From NCBI GenBank assembly GCA_038045965.1, contig JBBSXD010000001.1, positions 86,744-150,743 on the forward strand: DNA of 64,000 nucleotides. The letters are read 5' to 3'. The notes below the pieces were generated by a model that saw only the letters and a list, made by a program, of their open reading frames with translations, was not told the origin of the DNA and searched no databases. Made by a program: the position numbers and the translations under genes. The DNA comes from ARS1285 sp038045965. Lineage in GTDB: Archaea; Nanobdellota; Nanobdellia; Pacearchaeales; GW2011-AR1. Every line of letters begins with the position of its first letter. Positions within the stretch are counted from its first letter, which is position 1. Of the stretch, positions 32,805-41,541 are shown in pieces.

Positions 32805-33793
32805 CTTGTCTCAATAAATTCATAATTTTTTTTAGATTGATTTTTAGAAATTCTTACTGGAGCAGTAAAAAGTAACTGTCTTTTAGGTGGACCCATAATA
32901 CTTCCATGAATTAAAGCATAATCATTTTTTATTATACCATATCTATTAAAACCACTCTTTGGATTAATATCTTTTTCTTTAATATTTTCAATCATCAGAA
33001 TTTTACCACCATTTATAGTCCTAGAGAAATATCCTAATTGCCCAGCTTTTGGCTGAGTAAAATCGACTCTTGCAGGATGCCAAGGTCCACCGGATCCAGC
33101 TCCCCTTACACCTTTCTCCGATTTATGAAATCTTAATTTTAATCCAAATCTTTTTGTAGAACCTTGAAATCCTCTTCCCGTACTAACTCCTCTTATATCT
33201 ATTAGTCCTTTTTTTATATTTTCATTTTTGGAAAATTCTCTAACGTTAATTTCTTTTGTTAAATTTTCTTTCACAAAATTAATTTTATCTTCTTTGCTTC
33301 CACCCAAAATAATCTCTATAATATCAGGATTTTTTTTAATAACTGTTTTTTTGACTTGGCTATAAGCAATAATTTTTAAATCATCATAATTGTCTTTATT
33401 AAATTCTTCTATTTTTTTTATTATTAAATCTTTAGAAATAGAACTATTATTTTTAGGAATTTTTATTTTTCTTTTTATTTCTTTATCAATATTATAATTT
33501 AATATCTCATAAACCACTTTTCTATTTTTATAAAATCTTACAGAAAGAATTTTGATTGTAGGAAATTCTACAACCGTTGCAGGAATTGTGATTTTTTGTC
33601 CTTTTGTTAAAGAAGTAGAAGAAATATCTTTTACATAAACACTAATCATCCCAACTTTATATCCAATAAATCCTAATAATCCTGTTTCTGTTTTATTTAA
33701 ACTTTTAAGGTTAGCACTAGGTAAAATTTTTTCTGCCCTTTTTCTAGGCCAGAACTGCAAACTTCCATGTCTTATATGTCCTTTATGTCCCAT
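32801..33793 (-). CDS. rpl3: Ribosomal protein uL3
   Basis: The 330-residue first gene of the ribosomal run begins MGHKGHIRHGSLQFWPRKRA, and carries STGRGFQGSTKRFGLKLRF and WHPARVDFTQPKAGQLGYF, the conserved uL3 blocks near the peptidyl transferase centre. It is preceded by a leader of about 105 nt with a palindrome and a small hairpin, and by a TATA-like element. Confidence 0.95.
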   Translation of the reverse strand: MGHKGHIRHGSLQFWPRKRAEKILPSANLKSLNKTETGLLGFIGYKVGMISVYVKDISSTSLTKGQKITIPATVVEFPTIKILSVRFYKNRKVVYEILNYNIDKEIKRKIKIPKNNSSISKDLIIKKIEEFNKDNYDDLKIIAYSQVKKTVIKKNPDIIEIILGGSKEDKINFVKENLTKEINVREFSKNENIKKGLIDIRGVSTGRGFQGSTKRFGLKLRFHKSEKGVRGAGSGGPWHPARVDFTQPKAGQLGYFSRTINGGKILMIENIKEKDINPKSGFNRYGIIKNDYALIHGSIMGPPKRQLLFTAPVRISKNQSKKNYEFIETR

Positions 33794-33819
33794 ATTATAA
33801 TAAAATTAATGACAGCAAA

Positions 33820-33836
33820 CAAGAATAATATTCTTG
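33820..33836 (-). promoter_or_regulatory. Palindrome in the uL3 leader
   Basis: CAAGAATAATATTCTTG is a perfect inverted repeat (8-bp arms, one central base), 27 nt upstream of the uL3 start. A second short hairpin (CTAAG at 33875-33879, CTTAG at 33890-33894) lies in the same leader. They could be an operator or an autoregulatory RNA element of the ribosomal operon. AT-rich DNA yields chance palindromes, so the role is uncertain. Confidence 0.4.
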
Positions 33837-33923
33837 AGACATTCGGTAAAAACCAAATACTATCAAAAATTTTGCTAAGATACATTTACCTTAGTAAACA
33901 ACTTCTAACTACCTGGAAAATAA

Positions 33924-33933
33924 GCTTTAAAAA
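33924..33933 (-). promoter_or_regulatory. TATA-like promoter of the ribosomal protein run
   Basis: On the minus strand TTTTTAAAGC lies 131-140 nt before the uL3 ATG. A start site about 25 nt downstream would give the leader described for the palindrome entry. It sits against the 3' end of the preceding minus-strand gene (stop at 33939), so the ribosomal run need not depend on that gene's promoter. Confidence 0.4.
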
Positions 33934-33938
33934 CCTAT

Positions 33939-34658
33939 CTAAATCTCAAAATCTTTTTCAGAAATTTTTTCAATACCATCAATTTTTATTTTTCTAATAA
34001 TCTTTCCTTTTCTTTTGGCTTTCTCTTTTATCAAAGCATAATCATTTCCGGTCTCTCCTTTTAATTTATCATCAATTATAATCTCTTTAATTAAAAAAGT
34101 ATGATTTATTTCTATTTTCTTAAAATCTTTAATATCAAATATTAAATTGTTAATTAATTCTTTATCATCTGTTTTTAATTTACAGAAATCTACTTTTTGC
34201 TCACTTTCTCCTTTGGTACTAGGTTTTGAAGATTTAGGAGCTTTTTGTTTAATATTTAATTCAGTATTATTAACGCTAAAATTTAATCCAAAAAAAGCAT
34301 TTGGAAATTTATCACACAAATTTATTATATCTAAACCAGTCATATTCTTATTTATAATATATTGTTTAATTCCCATAAATTGTTTCTTATCTTGAAAATC
34401 TAATTCTCCAGTTAAATCTCTAGTTGAAACAATTATTCCATTAACATTAGTAGAATTCTTATTTAATTTTTCTGCTAAAAATCTTACAAATTCATTTGCA
34501 TATTCTGAAGTTGTATTTATTTTATAAATTCTTTTAGGCAGAGATTTACAAGAAATCATGGCTTTGTTTTTAAATTCGCCTCTACTAAATTTAGAAAATT
34601 GTATATGTACTAAATTATCATTTTCATTATCAAATATCTTATTAATAAAAAATTTCAT
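33939..34658 (-). CDS. Conserved hypothetical protein upstream of the ribosomal run
   Basis: The 239-residue soluble protein begins MKFFINKIFDNENDNLVHIQ and includes an FVRFLAEKLNKNSTNVNGII region, a low-complexity linker QKAPKSSKPSTKGESEQK (about residues 145-163) and a second domain ending in a basic helix, KEKAKRKGKIIRKI. The two-domain layout and well-formed segments support a real gene; I believe similar proteins occur in other DPANN archaea but cannot name a family. Divergent from AMP phosphorylase, with a shared 104-bp promoter region. Confidence 0.75.
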   Translation of the reverse strand: MKFFINKIFDNENDNLVHIQFSKFSRGEFKNKAMISCKSLPKRIYKINTTSEYANEFVRFLAEKLNKNSTNVNGIIVSTRDLTGELDFQDKKQFMGIKQYIINKNMTGLDIINLCDKFPNAFFGLNFSVNNTELNIKQKAPKSSKPSTKGESEQKVDFCKLKTDDKELINNLIFDIKDFKKIEINHTFLIKEIIIDDKLKGETGNDYALIKEKAKRKGKIIRKIKIDGIEKISEKDFEI

Positions 34659-34762
34659 ATTATATTTTCTTTATCTTAATTTATAAACATTTTTATTTAC
34701 CAATTAACTATTAATAATGTTTTTATATACTATTATTCTATTTAATGTTAAATAGGTGAGAG

Positions 34763-36226
34763 ATGAAACTTTTTATAAAAAGATTAAGATTTTCGGCAGA
34801 ACGTCCAATTTGTATGATTCATGCAGATACTGCAAAAGAATTAAGCTTACACGTTGGTAATAGAGTTTTAATAGACAAAGGAAAAAAAGATTTAATATGT
34901 AGCATAGATACTATAGACGGAATAGTTAATAAAAAAGAAATAGCGGTTTCAGAAGATGTAATAGAAAAATTAAATTTAAAATCCAGAGATTTAGTAAATG
35001 TTGATATAATAAAAAAACCTTTAAGCATAGATTTAATAAAGAAGAAACTTGAAGGACATAGATTAACTAAAAAAGAAATTTATGAAATAATAAGAGATAT
35101 AGCGAATAATTCTTTAACAGAGGTCGAGATAGCTTTTTTTGTTTCTGCAGTTTATATTGATGGGATGACTACAAATGAACTTAAAAACTTAACCGAAGCT
35201 ATGGTAGAAATTGGAAATAAACTAAAGTTAAAGGGAAAAATTTTTGATAAACATTGTATAGGTGGCGTCGCCGGAAATAGAACTACTCCAATAGTGGTAT
35301 CTATTTGTGCTGCTGCAGGACTTATAATTCCTAAAACTTCTTCGAGAGCAATTACGAGTGCAGCAGGAACCGCTGATGTAATAGAGACTATAGCAAAAGT
35401 GGAGTTTAGTATATCTGAAATAAAAGAAATAGTAAAGAAAACTAATGCATGTTTAGTTTGGGGCGGTGCTTTGGGTTTGGCTCCAACAGACGATCAAATA
35501 ATAAAAATTGAAAGGATTGTTAATATAGATTCTAAATCACAACTTCTTGCAAGTATCTTATCTAAAAAAATATCTGTTGGAAGTAAAAATATTCTTATAG
35601 ATATCCCATTCGGAAAATCTGCAAAAGTTTCAAAGAAAGAAGCTAAAATATTAAAAAGAGAATTTCTAAAGATTTCAAATAAATTTGATCTAAATTTAAA
35701 AGTTTTAATGACTGACGGTTCAGAACCTATAGGAAACGGAATAGGCCCTAAATTAGAAATGCAGGATGTAATTAATGTTTTGTCGAGAACAAATTCTCCT
35801 AAAGATTTAGAAGAGAAATCTATAAAACTTTCTGCAGAATTATTAAAATTAGCTGGAAAAAATCCAAAAATAGCAAAAGAAATTTTATATTCCGGAAAAG
35901 CATATAAAAAATTTTTAGAGATAATAAAATCACAAAAGGGAGATATTAATCTATTAAAAAAATTAAAACCCAAATTTATTTATAATATAAAATCTAAATC
36001 TAATTCAAGAATAAAACATATAGACAATGAGCTAATTAATAGATTAGCAAGGCAAGCGGGATGTCCTGAAGATAAAGCTGCAGGAATTTATATATATAAA
36101 AAGAAAAACAATTCAATAAAGAAAGAAGAGAAGATTTTAACTATTTTAACAACTTCAAAAGAGAAAATGGAACACGCAAAGAATTTCTATAAAAAAAATG
36201 ATAGAAAAATTATAGAATTTCATTAA
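34763..36226 (+). CDS. deoA: AMP phosphorylase (thymidine phosphorylase family)
   Basis: The 487-residue archaeal enzyme phosphorolyses AMP (and CMP/UMP) to ribose 1,5-bisphosphate and free base. The N-terminal domain of about 85 residues is specific to AMP phosphorylases. The catalytic core has DKHCIGGVAGNRTTPIVVSI, PKTSSRAITSAAGTADVIE, CLVWGGALGLAPTDDQII and MTDGSEPIGNGIGP. The start follows an SD-like AGGTGA. It supplies the R15P isomerase encoded at 17885-18679, giving a nucleotide-salvage route that feeds type III RuBisCO where that is present. Confidence 0.93.
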   Translation: MKLFIKRLRFSAERPICMIHADTAKELSLHVGNRVLIDKGKKDLICSIDTIDGIVNKKEIAVSEDVIEKLNLKSRDLVNVDIIKKPLSIDLIKKKLEGHRLTKKEIYEIIRDIANNSLTEVEIAFFVSAVYIDGMTTNELKNLTEAMVEIGNKLKLKGKIFDKHCIGGVAGNRTTPIVVSICAAAGLIIPKTSSRAITSAAGTADVIETIAKVEFSISEIKEIVKKTNACLVWGGALGLAPTDDQIIKIERIVNIDSKSQLLASILSKKISVGSKNILIDIPFGKSAKVSKKEAKILKREFLKISNKFDLNLKVLMTDGSEPIGNGIGPKLEMQDVINVLSRTNSPKDLEEKSIKLSAELLKLAGKNPKIAKEILYSGKAYKKFLEIIKSQKGDINLLKKLKPKFIYNIKSKSNSRIKHIDNELINRLARQAGCPEDKAAGIYIYKKKNNSIKKEEKILTILTTSKEKMEHAKNFYKKNDRKIIEFH

Positions 36227-36267
36227 ATTAAATTTATAAATAATAAATTACAAATTAAAAAAGGAAA

Positions 36268-37974
36268 ATGGAGGATATTTTTATTAATATTAGTTTAATT
36301 ATATCATTAGTTTTTGTAATATGTTTTTTTACTAGATTGATAAAACAACCCTTAATTATAGGGTATATAATCTCTGGGATTATTGCAGGACCTATTTTTT
36401 TAAATATAATTCCAGACGAAGGAACAATATCTACTTTTGCAGAAATGGGAATTTCATTTCTTTTATTTATAGTTGGACTTCATTTATCTCCAAAGGTCAT
36501 AAAAGATATAGGAGTATTTTCATTATTTATAGGAATAAGTCAGATTTTATTTACAACTGTTATAGGATATTTTATATCTCTGGCTTTAGGTTTCTCTAGG
36601 ATAACTGCTCTATATTTAGCAATCGCATTATCTTTTTCTTCTACTATTATAATTATGAAATTATTATATGATAAAGAAGCACTAGAAAAACTTTATGGAA
36701 AAATATCTATTGGAGTTTTATTGATTCAAGATTTAGTAGCTATAGCATCACTTTTATTTATTTCTTCTTTATCTAATGGAAATATATATGGTTTAATAAC
36801 TAACACATTATTAAAAGGAATAATTTTATTTATAGTTCTTATACCTCTATCGATATATATACTGCCAAAATTTACTTACTTTTTTGCAAAATCCCAAGAA
36901 TTTTTATTTATATTTGCAATATCCTGGGGATTGGGTTTAGCTTCTTTATTTAACTATTTAGGATTCTCTTTGGAAGTCGGTGCTTTAATTGCAGGAATAA
37001 TTTTATCCATGACTCCTTATAGTTATGAAATTTCTTCGAAATTAAGATCATTAAGAGATTTTTTTGTTATATCTTTTTTTATACTTCTAGGATCTCAAAT
37101 GATTCTTTTTGATATTAACAATTTATTAATTCCAATAATAGTATTATCCATATTTATATTAGTGGGAAAACCTTTAATTATATTTTTATTAATGACTATT
37201 TTTGGATATACCAAAAATACTAGTTTTATGTCAGGAACTGCTTTAGCTCAAATTTCAGAATTTTCATTAATACTAATATCTTTAGGTATAAAAGTAGGGC
37301 ATATTCCTCAAGAGACTTTATCTTTAATAACTGCATTAGGAATTATTACAATAGCAGGGTCTAGTTATATGATTCTTCTATCAGAAAAAATTTATTCATA
37401 TCTAGAAAAACCTTTAAATTTGATTGGAAAAAGAAATATAAAAGAGAAAAAAATAAAGATTAGAGAGTATAAATATTTTCTTTTGGGAGAAAATAGAATA
37501 GGGTATTCTATAATGAAATCTTTTAAAAAAACAAAAAGAGATTTTTTAGTTATAGATTACAATCCAGAAACAATAAAAAGATTAGCTCTAGAAAAAATAA
37601 ATTGTTTATATGGCGATGTTTCAGATATAGACTTTTTAGATTCTATAAATTTTACTAAATCAAAGATTATAGTATCAACAATCCCGGATTTAGAAACTAA
37701 TTTAATAATGTTAAAAGAAATAAGAAAAATAAACAAATCTAGTGTAATTATTATTACTTCAAATGATATTTTATATGTTAAAGAACTGTATAATGCAGGA
37801 GCAGATTATGTAGTATTAACTCATTTTTTAGGGGGAAATTATATAGCTAATATCATAGAAAATCTAGGGGAAAATAAAAATAAATATAAAAATTACAAGT
37901 TAGCGCAATTAAAAGAATTAAAAGAAAGAATTAATAGGGGGCATACTCATCCAAAAATTGAGAAAAACAAATAA
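36268..37974 (+). CDS. Kef-type cation/proton antiporter with TrkA-N domain
   Basis: This 568-residue CPA2 transporter has about 12 membrane segments in residues 1-385, including IIGYIISGIIAGP-like TM2, LLFIVGLHLSPK, and ALSFSSTIIIMKLL. A cytosolic RCK/TrkA-N domain follows (YFLLGENRIGYSIMKSF, NCLYGDVSDIDFL, VSTIPDLETNLIML), which binds a nucleotide and gates transport. It likely exchanges K+ or Na+ for H+. It follows AMP phosphorylase by 41 nt on the same strand. Confidence 0.9.
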   Translation: MEDIFINISLIISLVFVICFFTRLIKQPLIIGYIISGIIAGPIFLNIIPDEGTISTFAEMGISFLLFIVGLHLSPKVIKDIGVFSLFIGISQILFTTVIGYFISLALGFSRITALYLAIALSFSSTIIIMKLLYDKEALEKLYGKISIGVLLIQDLVAIASLLFISSLSNGNIYGLITNTLLKGIILFIVLIPLSIYILPKFTYFFAKSQEFLFIFAISWGLGLASLFNYLGFSLEVGALIAGIILSMTPYSYEISSKLRSLRDFFVISFFILLGSQMILFDINNLLIPIIVLSIFILVGKPLIIFLLMTIFGYTKNTSFMSGTALAQISEFSLILISLGIKVGHIPQETLSLITALGIITIAGSSYMILLSEKIYSYLEKPLNLIGKRNIKEKKIKIREYKYFLLGENRIGYSIMKSFKKTKRDFLVIDYNPETIKRLALEKINCLYGDVSDIDFLDSINFTKSKIIVSTIPDLETNLIMLKEIRKINKSSVIIITSNDILYVKELYNAGADYVVLTHFLGGNYIANIIENLGENKNKYKNYKLAQLKELKERINRGHTHPKIEKNK

Positions 37975-38012
37975 ACACAAGTTTTTTTAAATAACCTTAA
38001 ATTATATAAAAT

Positions 38013-38270
38013 ATGTTAATAGAACAACTTGCAGAATATGTAGTTAAAAATCTGAAGAAAGGATATACTTTAGACTCTTTAAGATTTTCTTTGATTAGTC
38101 AGGGATATTCTAGAATCTCTATTGAAAAAGCTATAGAAACTGCTAATAAGATTATGGCCAATGAGATTCCCAGAATAAAAGAAAAGCCAGAAATATTATA
38201 CAAAGTTTTAGATGAACCAAAATCTATTATTTCTAAGATTAAAGATTTCTTTACAAATTTATTTAAATAA
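38013..38270 (+). CDS. Small helical protein of unknown function
   Basis: The 85-residue protein has AEYVVKNLKKGYTLDSLRFSLISQGYSRISIEKAIETANK: two helices around GY turns that look like a UBA-like or short repeat module, followed by a basic, amphipathic C-terminus IKDFFTNLFK. Similar small modules are frequent in DPANN genomes, as far as I recall. Its start lies 38 nt after the antiporter gene. The function is unknown. Confidence 0.6.
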   Translation: MLIEQLAEYVVKNLKKGYTLDSLRFSLISQGYSRISIEKAIETANKIMANEIPRIKEKPEILYKVLDEPKSIISKIKDFFTNLFK

Positions 38271-38452
38271 TCTTTTTGATTTGAATAAATTTTTAATACA
38301 ATTTTCCTGAGAAATTTAGCAAGAACTCACATAGATTTAATATAAAAATAATTTTACAAGATTTTAATAAACAGCAAAGAGATTATTTTTAATAATATTA
38401 TTTCAACAAAGCTACAACTATCTTGCTCTATTCTAAATATAAATTAAAATAA

Positions 38453-38740
38453 TTAACCGAATAGAGCACTAAGCCCAGCTGCAGATTCTTCTCTCTTCTC
38501 TTGTTTAGGTGCTTCTTCTGCTTTTGTTTCTTTATCACTTGATACAACAGAAACTGTACTAGCAACAATAGCATTTTTCAATTCTGCATCTATATCTATT
38601 CCTTTTAGACTTGCAACAAGACTCTTAATTTTGCTTTCATCTACTTTAGCTCCACTAGCATTCAGAACTTTATTTATATGTTCTTCATCTATTGGGCTTC
38701 CAGACTTGTGCAAAAGCAGAGCTGCATAAATTGCTTCCAT
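38453..38740 (-). CDS. rpl12: Ribosomal stalk protein P1 (aP1, L12)
   Basis: The 95-residue stalk protein has an N-terminal dimerisation domain (MEAIYAALLLHKSGSPIDEE), the helix AKVDESKIKSLVASL, an Ala/Glu/Lys hinge and the conserved C-terminal factor-binding motif GLSALFG. It recruits elongation-factor GTPases. A clear SD GGAGG lies ten bases before the ATG (complement of 38751-38755), rare in this window and consistent with multicopy stalk synthesis. It closes the uL1-uL10-P1 operon. Confidence 0.95.
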   Translation of the reverse strand: MEAIYAALLLHKSGSPIDEEHINKVLNASGAKVDESKIKSLVASLKGIDIDAELKNAIVASTVSVVSSDKETKAEEAPKQEKREESAAGLSALFG

Positions 38741-38806
38741 TATGCGCTTTCCTCCGGTTTATTTAATTTAGCATAATTTTTTAATTTATAAAGATAATTC
38801 ATTATT

Positions 38807-39589
38807 CTATTCATTTTTATTTTCTCCTATAATATTTTCATATTTACTTAAAGCATTAGCATGACTATTAGCTTTAGATAATAAATAATTTATTGTATCT
38901 TTACATACATACAAAATTTTTTGAGCAAATCCTAAAGATTTACTAGCAGCTTCTTTTAATTCTCTAGCATATCCTTCAGGATCAATTTTTAATTCAGTAT
39001 AAATTTTATTATTATGAATATCATAAGATGCATTTACATTTAATCCAACATTAAATGGCATTATATTTAATTTTTGAAGTATACTTGCTTCATTCTCTTT
39101 AATTTTCTGACCTTTTTTTATTACTACTTTAGATTTTCTAATAGAAATTTTTCCATTCTCAACTGAAACTTGCAAACCTAACGCTCCTAATTCACTTATT
39201 GCTGGACCTGGCACTAAACTAGTAGGCCCATCTTTAATTTCTATATCTTCTAAAGCTATTTGCCCAGCTTTTGCAAAGACAGGAGTTTTTTTCTTAGCTA
39301 ATTTTGCAGCCAGATCGTACGATTCTAAGTCGGAGATTATTAGAATACAATCCGATACTATATAATCATTTAAACCAATTATATTAGATTTTTCAAGAGA
39401 TCTAATCATTATATTTTTTTTGGCAACTCTAACATAAGCATCTTTTCTAATTGATTTTTTTATATCCTGAAATTGTTTTGAAGGTAAATTCTTAATACTA
39501 GCTATCATCAAAGTTCTAGATTTTTTAATTTTCTGAGCCAATTCTTCAACATTTTTTTCTTTTAGATTTATAGTATTTTTTTTATCCAT
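38807..39589 (-). CDS. rpl10: Ribosomal stalk base protein uL10 (short form)
   Basis: The 260-residue protein anchors the P1 dimers. Core blocks are KKSRTLMIASIKNLPSKQFQ, KAGQIALEDIEIKDGPTSLV and GLQVSVENGKISIRKSK. It ends SKANSHANALSKYENIIGEN. Typical archaeal uL10 is about 330 residues with several P1-binding helices and a C-terminal LGALFG-type tail; both the later helices and that tail are absent. Its ATG overlaps the uL1 stop (TAATG). Confidence 0.93.
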   Translation of the reverse strand: MDKKNTINLKEKNVEELAQKIKKSRTLMIASIKNLPSKQFQDIKKSIRKDAYVRVAKKNIMIRSLEKSNIIGLNDYIVSDCILIISDLESYDLAAKLAKKKTPVFAKAGQIALEDIEIKDGPTSLVPGPAISELGALGLQVSVENGKISIRKSKVVIKKGQKIKENEASILQKLNIMPFNVGLNVNASYDIHNNKIYTELKIDPEGYARELKEAASKSLGFAQKILYVCKDTINYLLSKANSHANALSKYENIIGENKNE

Positions 39590-40224
39590 TATCTAATCTC
39601 CACAGTAACAGGTTTACTCATAGTAAATTTAACTTTAACATTTTTAATATTATCAATCCCTTTTGGTAAATTATTTAAGATTTGATTGTAAGCATTAACT
39701 AAATTATCAACTATTTTTTCATTTTCTAGACTTAATTTTGCAACTCCAATTTTAATGCTCGGTTGCTTAACTATAATTCTAACACTTTTATTTACCTTTT
39801 CAATAGTATTCTTAATTATAGTTTCTTCCTCATTTGCTAGTATTCCTAATTGAGGACTTGGCATTTTACCAGCAGGACCCAATATTCTACCAAAACTAGT
39901 AGCTACAGATGGCATTAATTTTGCGTTGGCTAAAAAGAAATCATAACTTTTAACTAATTTTTTAATATCTTTTTTATTTTTATACATTAAAAAATTATCT
40001 TTTTTAACAACATCAATTAATTTATTCTCTTTATCAAAAAATCCAGCAATTTTTTTATCTTTAATTTTATTTGGAAGATTTATAAAAGTATTAAAAGCTT
40101 GTTTTCTAATGTCAAAATTTTTTAGATTTACAATTATATCTATAGTTTGATCAAACTTTCTTTCTTTCTTATTTTCTTCTCTTAGCTTATTAACAGCCTT
40201 AAGAAAACTGTCTTTCATTTCCAT
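39589..40224 (-). CDS. rpl1: Ribosomal protein uL1
   Basis: The 211-residue L1-stalk protein has the signature GRILGPAGKMPSPQLG at about residues 114-129, domain I residues around it, and the end KNVKVKFTMSKPVTVEI. In archaea uL1 often autoregulates its mRNA; the leader (40225-40331) has AT-rich hairpin-like sequence but no motif I can assign. uL11, the usual first gene of this operon, is encoded elsewhere (47957-48658). Confidence 0.95.
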   Translation of the reverse strand: MEMKDSFLKAVNKLREENKKERKFDQTIDIIVNLKNFDIRKQAFNTFINLPNKIKDKKIAGFFDKENKLIDVVKKDNFLMYKNKKDIKKLVKSYDFFLANAKLMPSVATSFGRILGPAGKMPSPQLGILANEEETIIKNTIEKVNKSVRIIVKQPSIKIGVAKLSLENEKIVDNLVNAYNQILNNLPKGIDNIKNVKVKFTMSKPVTVEIR

Positions 40225-40331
40225 TTTATAGTTCGCAAATTTTTGCTTCTACCTATTCAAATAAAATTCAAGAAGATAGAATTTACTTGATGTAGTTATT
40301 ATTTTTACAAAATCAACCTTTTTAAACTTTT

Positions 40332-40787
40332 TCAATTTCCATTATATTTCTCTAATTCTTCTAAATATTCTTTTACTCTCAATATTATTTGAGGTATAAC
40401 AAATTTTTCTATATTCTTTTCGAAAATATTCTTTAAAGAATCACTCTCATGTAAACAATAAAAATTAGTTTGTTTATCGACTAACATATAATCTCTTAAT
40501 CTTTTTAACTGTCTTCTAATATTACTTTCAGCTAATCCTTTTGTCTCTAAACTGTATTTTTTTCTAATTAATTCTACTTTCTCACCAATCTCAATACTTG
40601 TAAACTTATGATTTTTATAATCAGGATCAGTTAAAACCATTAATATATCAACTATAACATCTCTTGAATCTCCCAATTGAAGCAAACCAAGACTCAAACA
40701 AATTTTTCTAATAAGTTCCCTTTTTTCTAATCCTTCTGGTTTCTCATACTTTCTAAGTGTAATCTCTGATAATGGAATATCTTTCAT
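40332..40787 (-). CDS. Predicted winged-helix-like DNA-binding protein
   Basis: The 151-residue protein begins MKDIPLSEITLRKYEKP and has a helical region RELIRKICLSLGLLQLGDSRDVIVDIL, then LAESNIRRQLKRLRDYMLVDKQTNFYCL, which reads as a recognition helix followed by a wing. I chose ATG 40787 over TTG 40793. Similar archaeal proteins are annotated as regulators. It lies just upstream of uL1 on the same strand and is divergent from the gene at 40890. Confidence 0.65.
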   Translation of the reverse strand: MKDIPLSEITLRKYEKPEGLEKRELIRKICLSLGLLQLGDSRDVIVDILMVLTDPDYKNHKFTSIEIGEKVELIRKKYSLETKGLAESNIRRQLKRLRDYMLVDKQTNFYCLHESDSLKNIFEKNIEKFVIPQIILRVKEYLEELEKYNGN

Positions 40788-40889
40788 TTTCAATAAAACA
40801 AATCATATTATTTAAAATATACTAATTTATTTATTAAAGTTCATCTTCCATCATATAAAACCTTATAAATTTATTTAGTTTTTTAATAA

Positions 40890-41237
40890 ATGGAACTTGT
40901 AGCATTATTGGGAAAAGGAGAAGGAACTTGGGGGCAGGTAGCTGGTGTTATAAATAAAGGAGATTGGGAAAAGATAATTTTAATAGGAGATAATTTTGCA
41001 AAACAATTTACAACCAAAAAAGATTTTGAATTTATAGAAATAAAAGAATCATCAATTACCGATTTAAAGAACGAAATATTAGAAAAACTTAAAAATAAAA
41101 TTAATGGAACTGAAGCTATATTATCTATTGCAAGTGGAGAAGGAAAACAGCATATGGCATTAATTTCAGCTTTATTATCTCTTCCCGTCGGCATACGTTT
41201 TGTTGCATTAACCAAAGATGGCTTGATCTTTATGTAA
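40890..41237 (+). CDS. Conserved archaeal protein with CARF-like Rossmann pattern
   Basis: The 115-residue protein reads as alternating strands and helices: MELVALLGKGEGTWGQVAGV, EKIILIGDNFAKQF, then AILSIASGEGKQHMALISAL and VGIRFVALTKDGLIF. The SGxGKxxMAL segment after a strand recalls the TGGTKxM motif of CARF domains that bind cyclic oligoadenylate, but no effector domain is attached and no CRISPR genes are in the window. A sensor or small-ligand role is inference. It overlaps the antitoxin-like gene by eight bases, tail to tail. Confidence 0.5.
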   Translation: MELVALLGKGEGTWGQVAGVINKGDWEKIILIGDNFAKQFTTKKDFEFIEIKESSITDLKNEILEKLKNKINGTEAILSIASGEGKQHMALISALLSLPVGIRFVALTKDGLIFM

Positions 41238-41466
41238 CTGTTACTTTTATGAAAAATTTTCTCTTTACAAGACCTTTATTTACTTTTCTTCCTAACTCTA
41301 AAGCATCTTTCTCAGTTAATTTTGATTTTGAGACAATGGAACGAAGTCTTGACAATTCAGATATTTTTTCACGTATAAATGTATCTATAATAGAATCCCA
41401 ATCAGTTGAAAGTTCCAACATTTTTTTCTTTAAATCTTCTGAAATTTCTATCCTTAATTCTATCAT
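41230..41466 (-). CDS. VapB-like antitoxin, without adjacent toxin
   Basis: The 78-residue protein starts MIELRIEISEDLKKKMLEL, a strand-helix DNA-binding-like N-terminus, and has a C-terminal SRLRSIVSKSKLTEKDALELGRKVN, which matches the toxin-wrapping part of VapB-type antitoxins in archaea. I start it at ATG 41466, since the upstream part of the longest frame is hydrophobic and non-coding in look. No PIN-domain toxin lies next to it. Confidence 0.6.
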   Translation of the reverse strand: MIELRIEISEDLKKKMLELSTDWDSIIDTFIREKISELSRLRSIVSKSKLTEKDALELGRKVNKGLVKRKFFIKVTVT

Positions 41467-41541
41467 AAATATTATAAAAGATCCAAGTATAAAAATTTTC
41501 AAATTAAAATAAATAATATTAATCAACTAAAAAATAATTCA

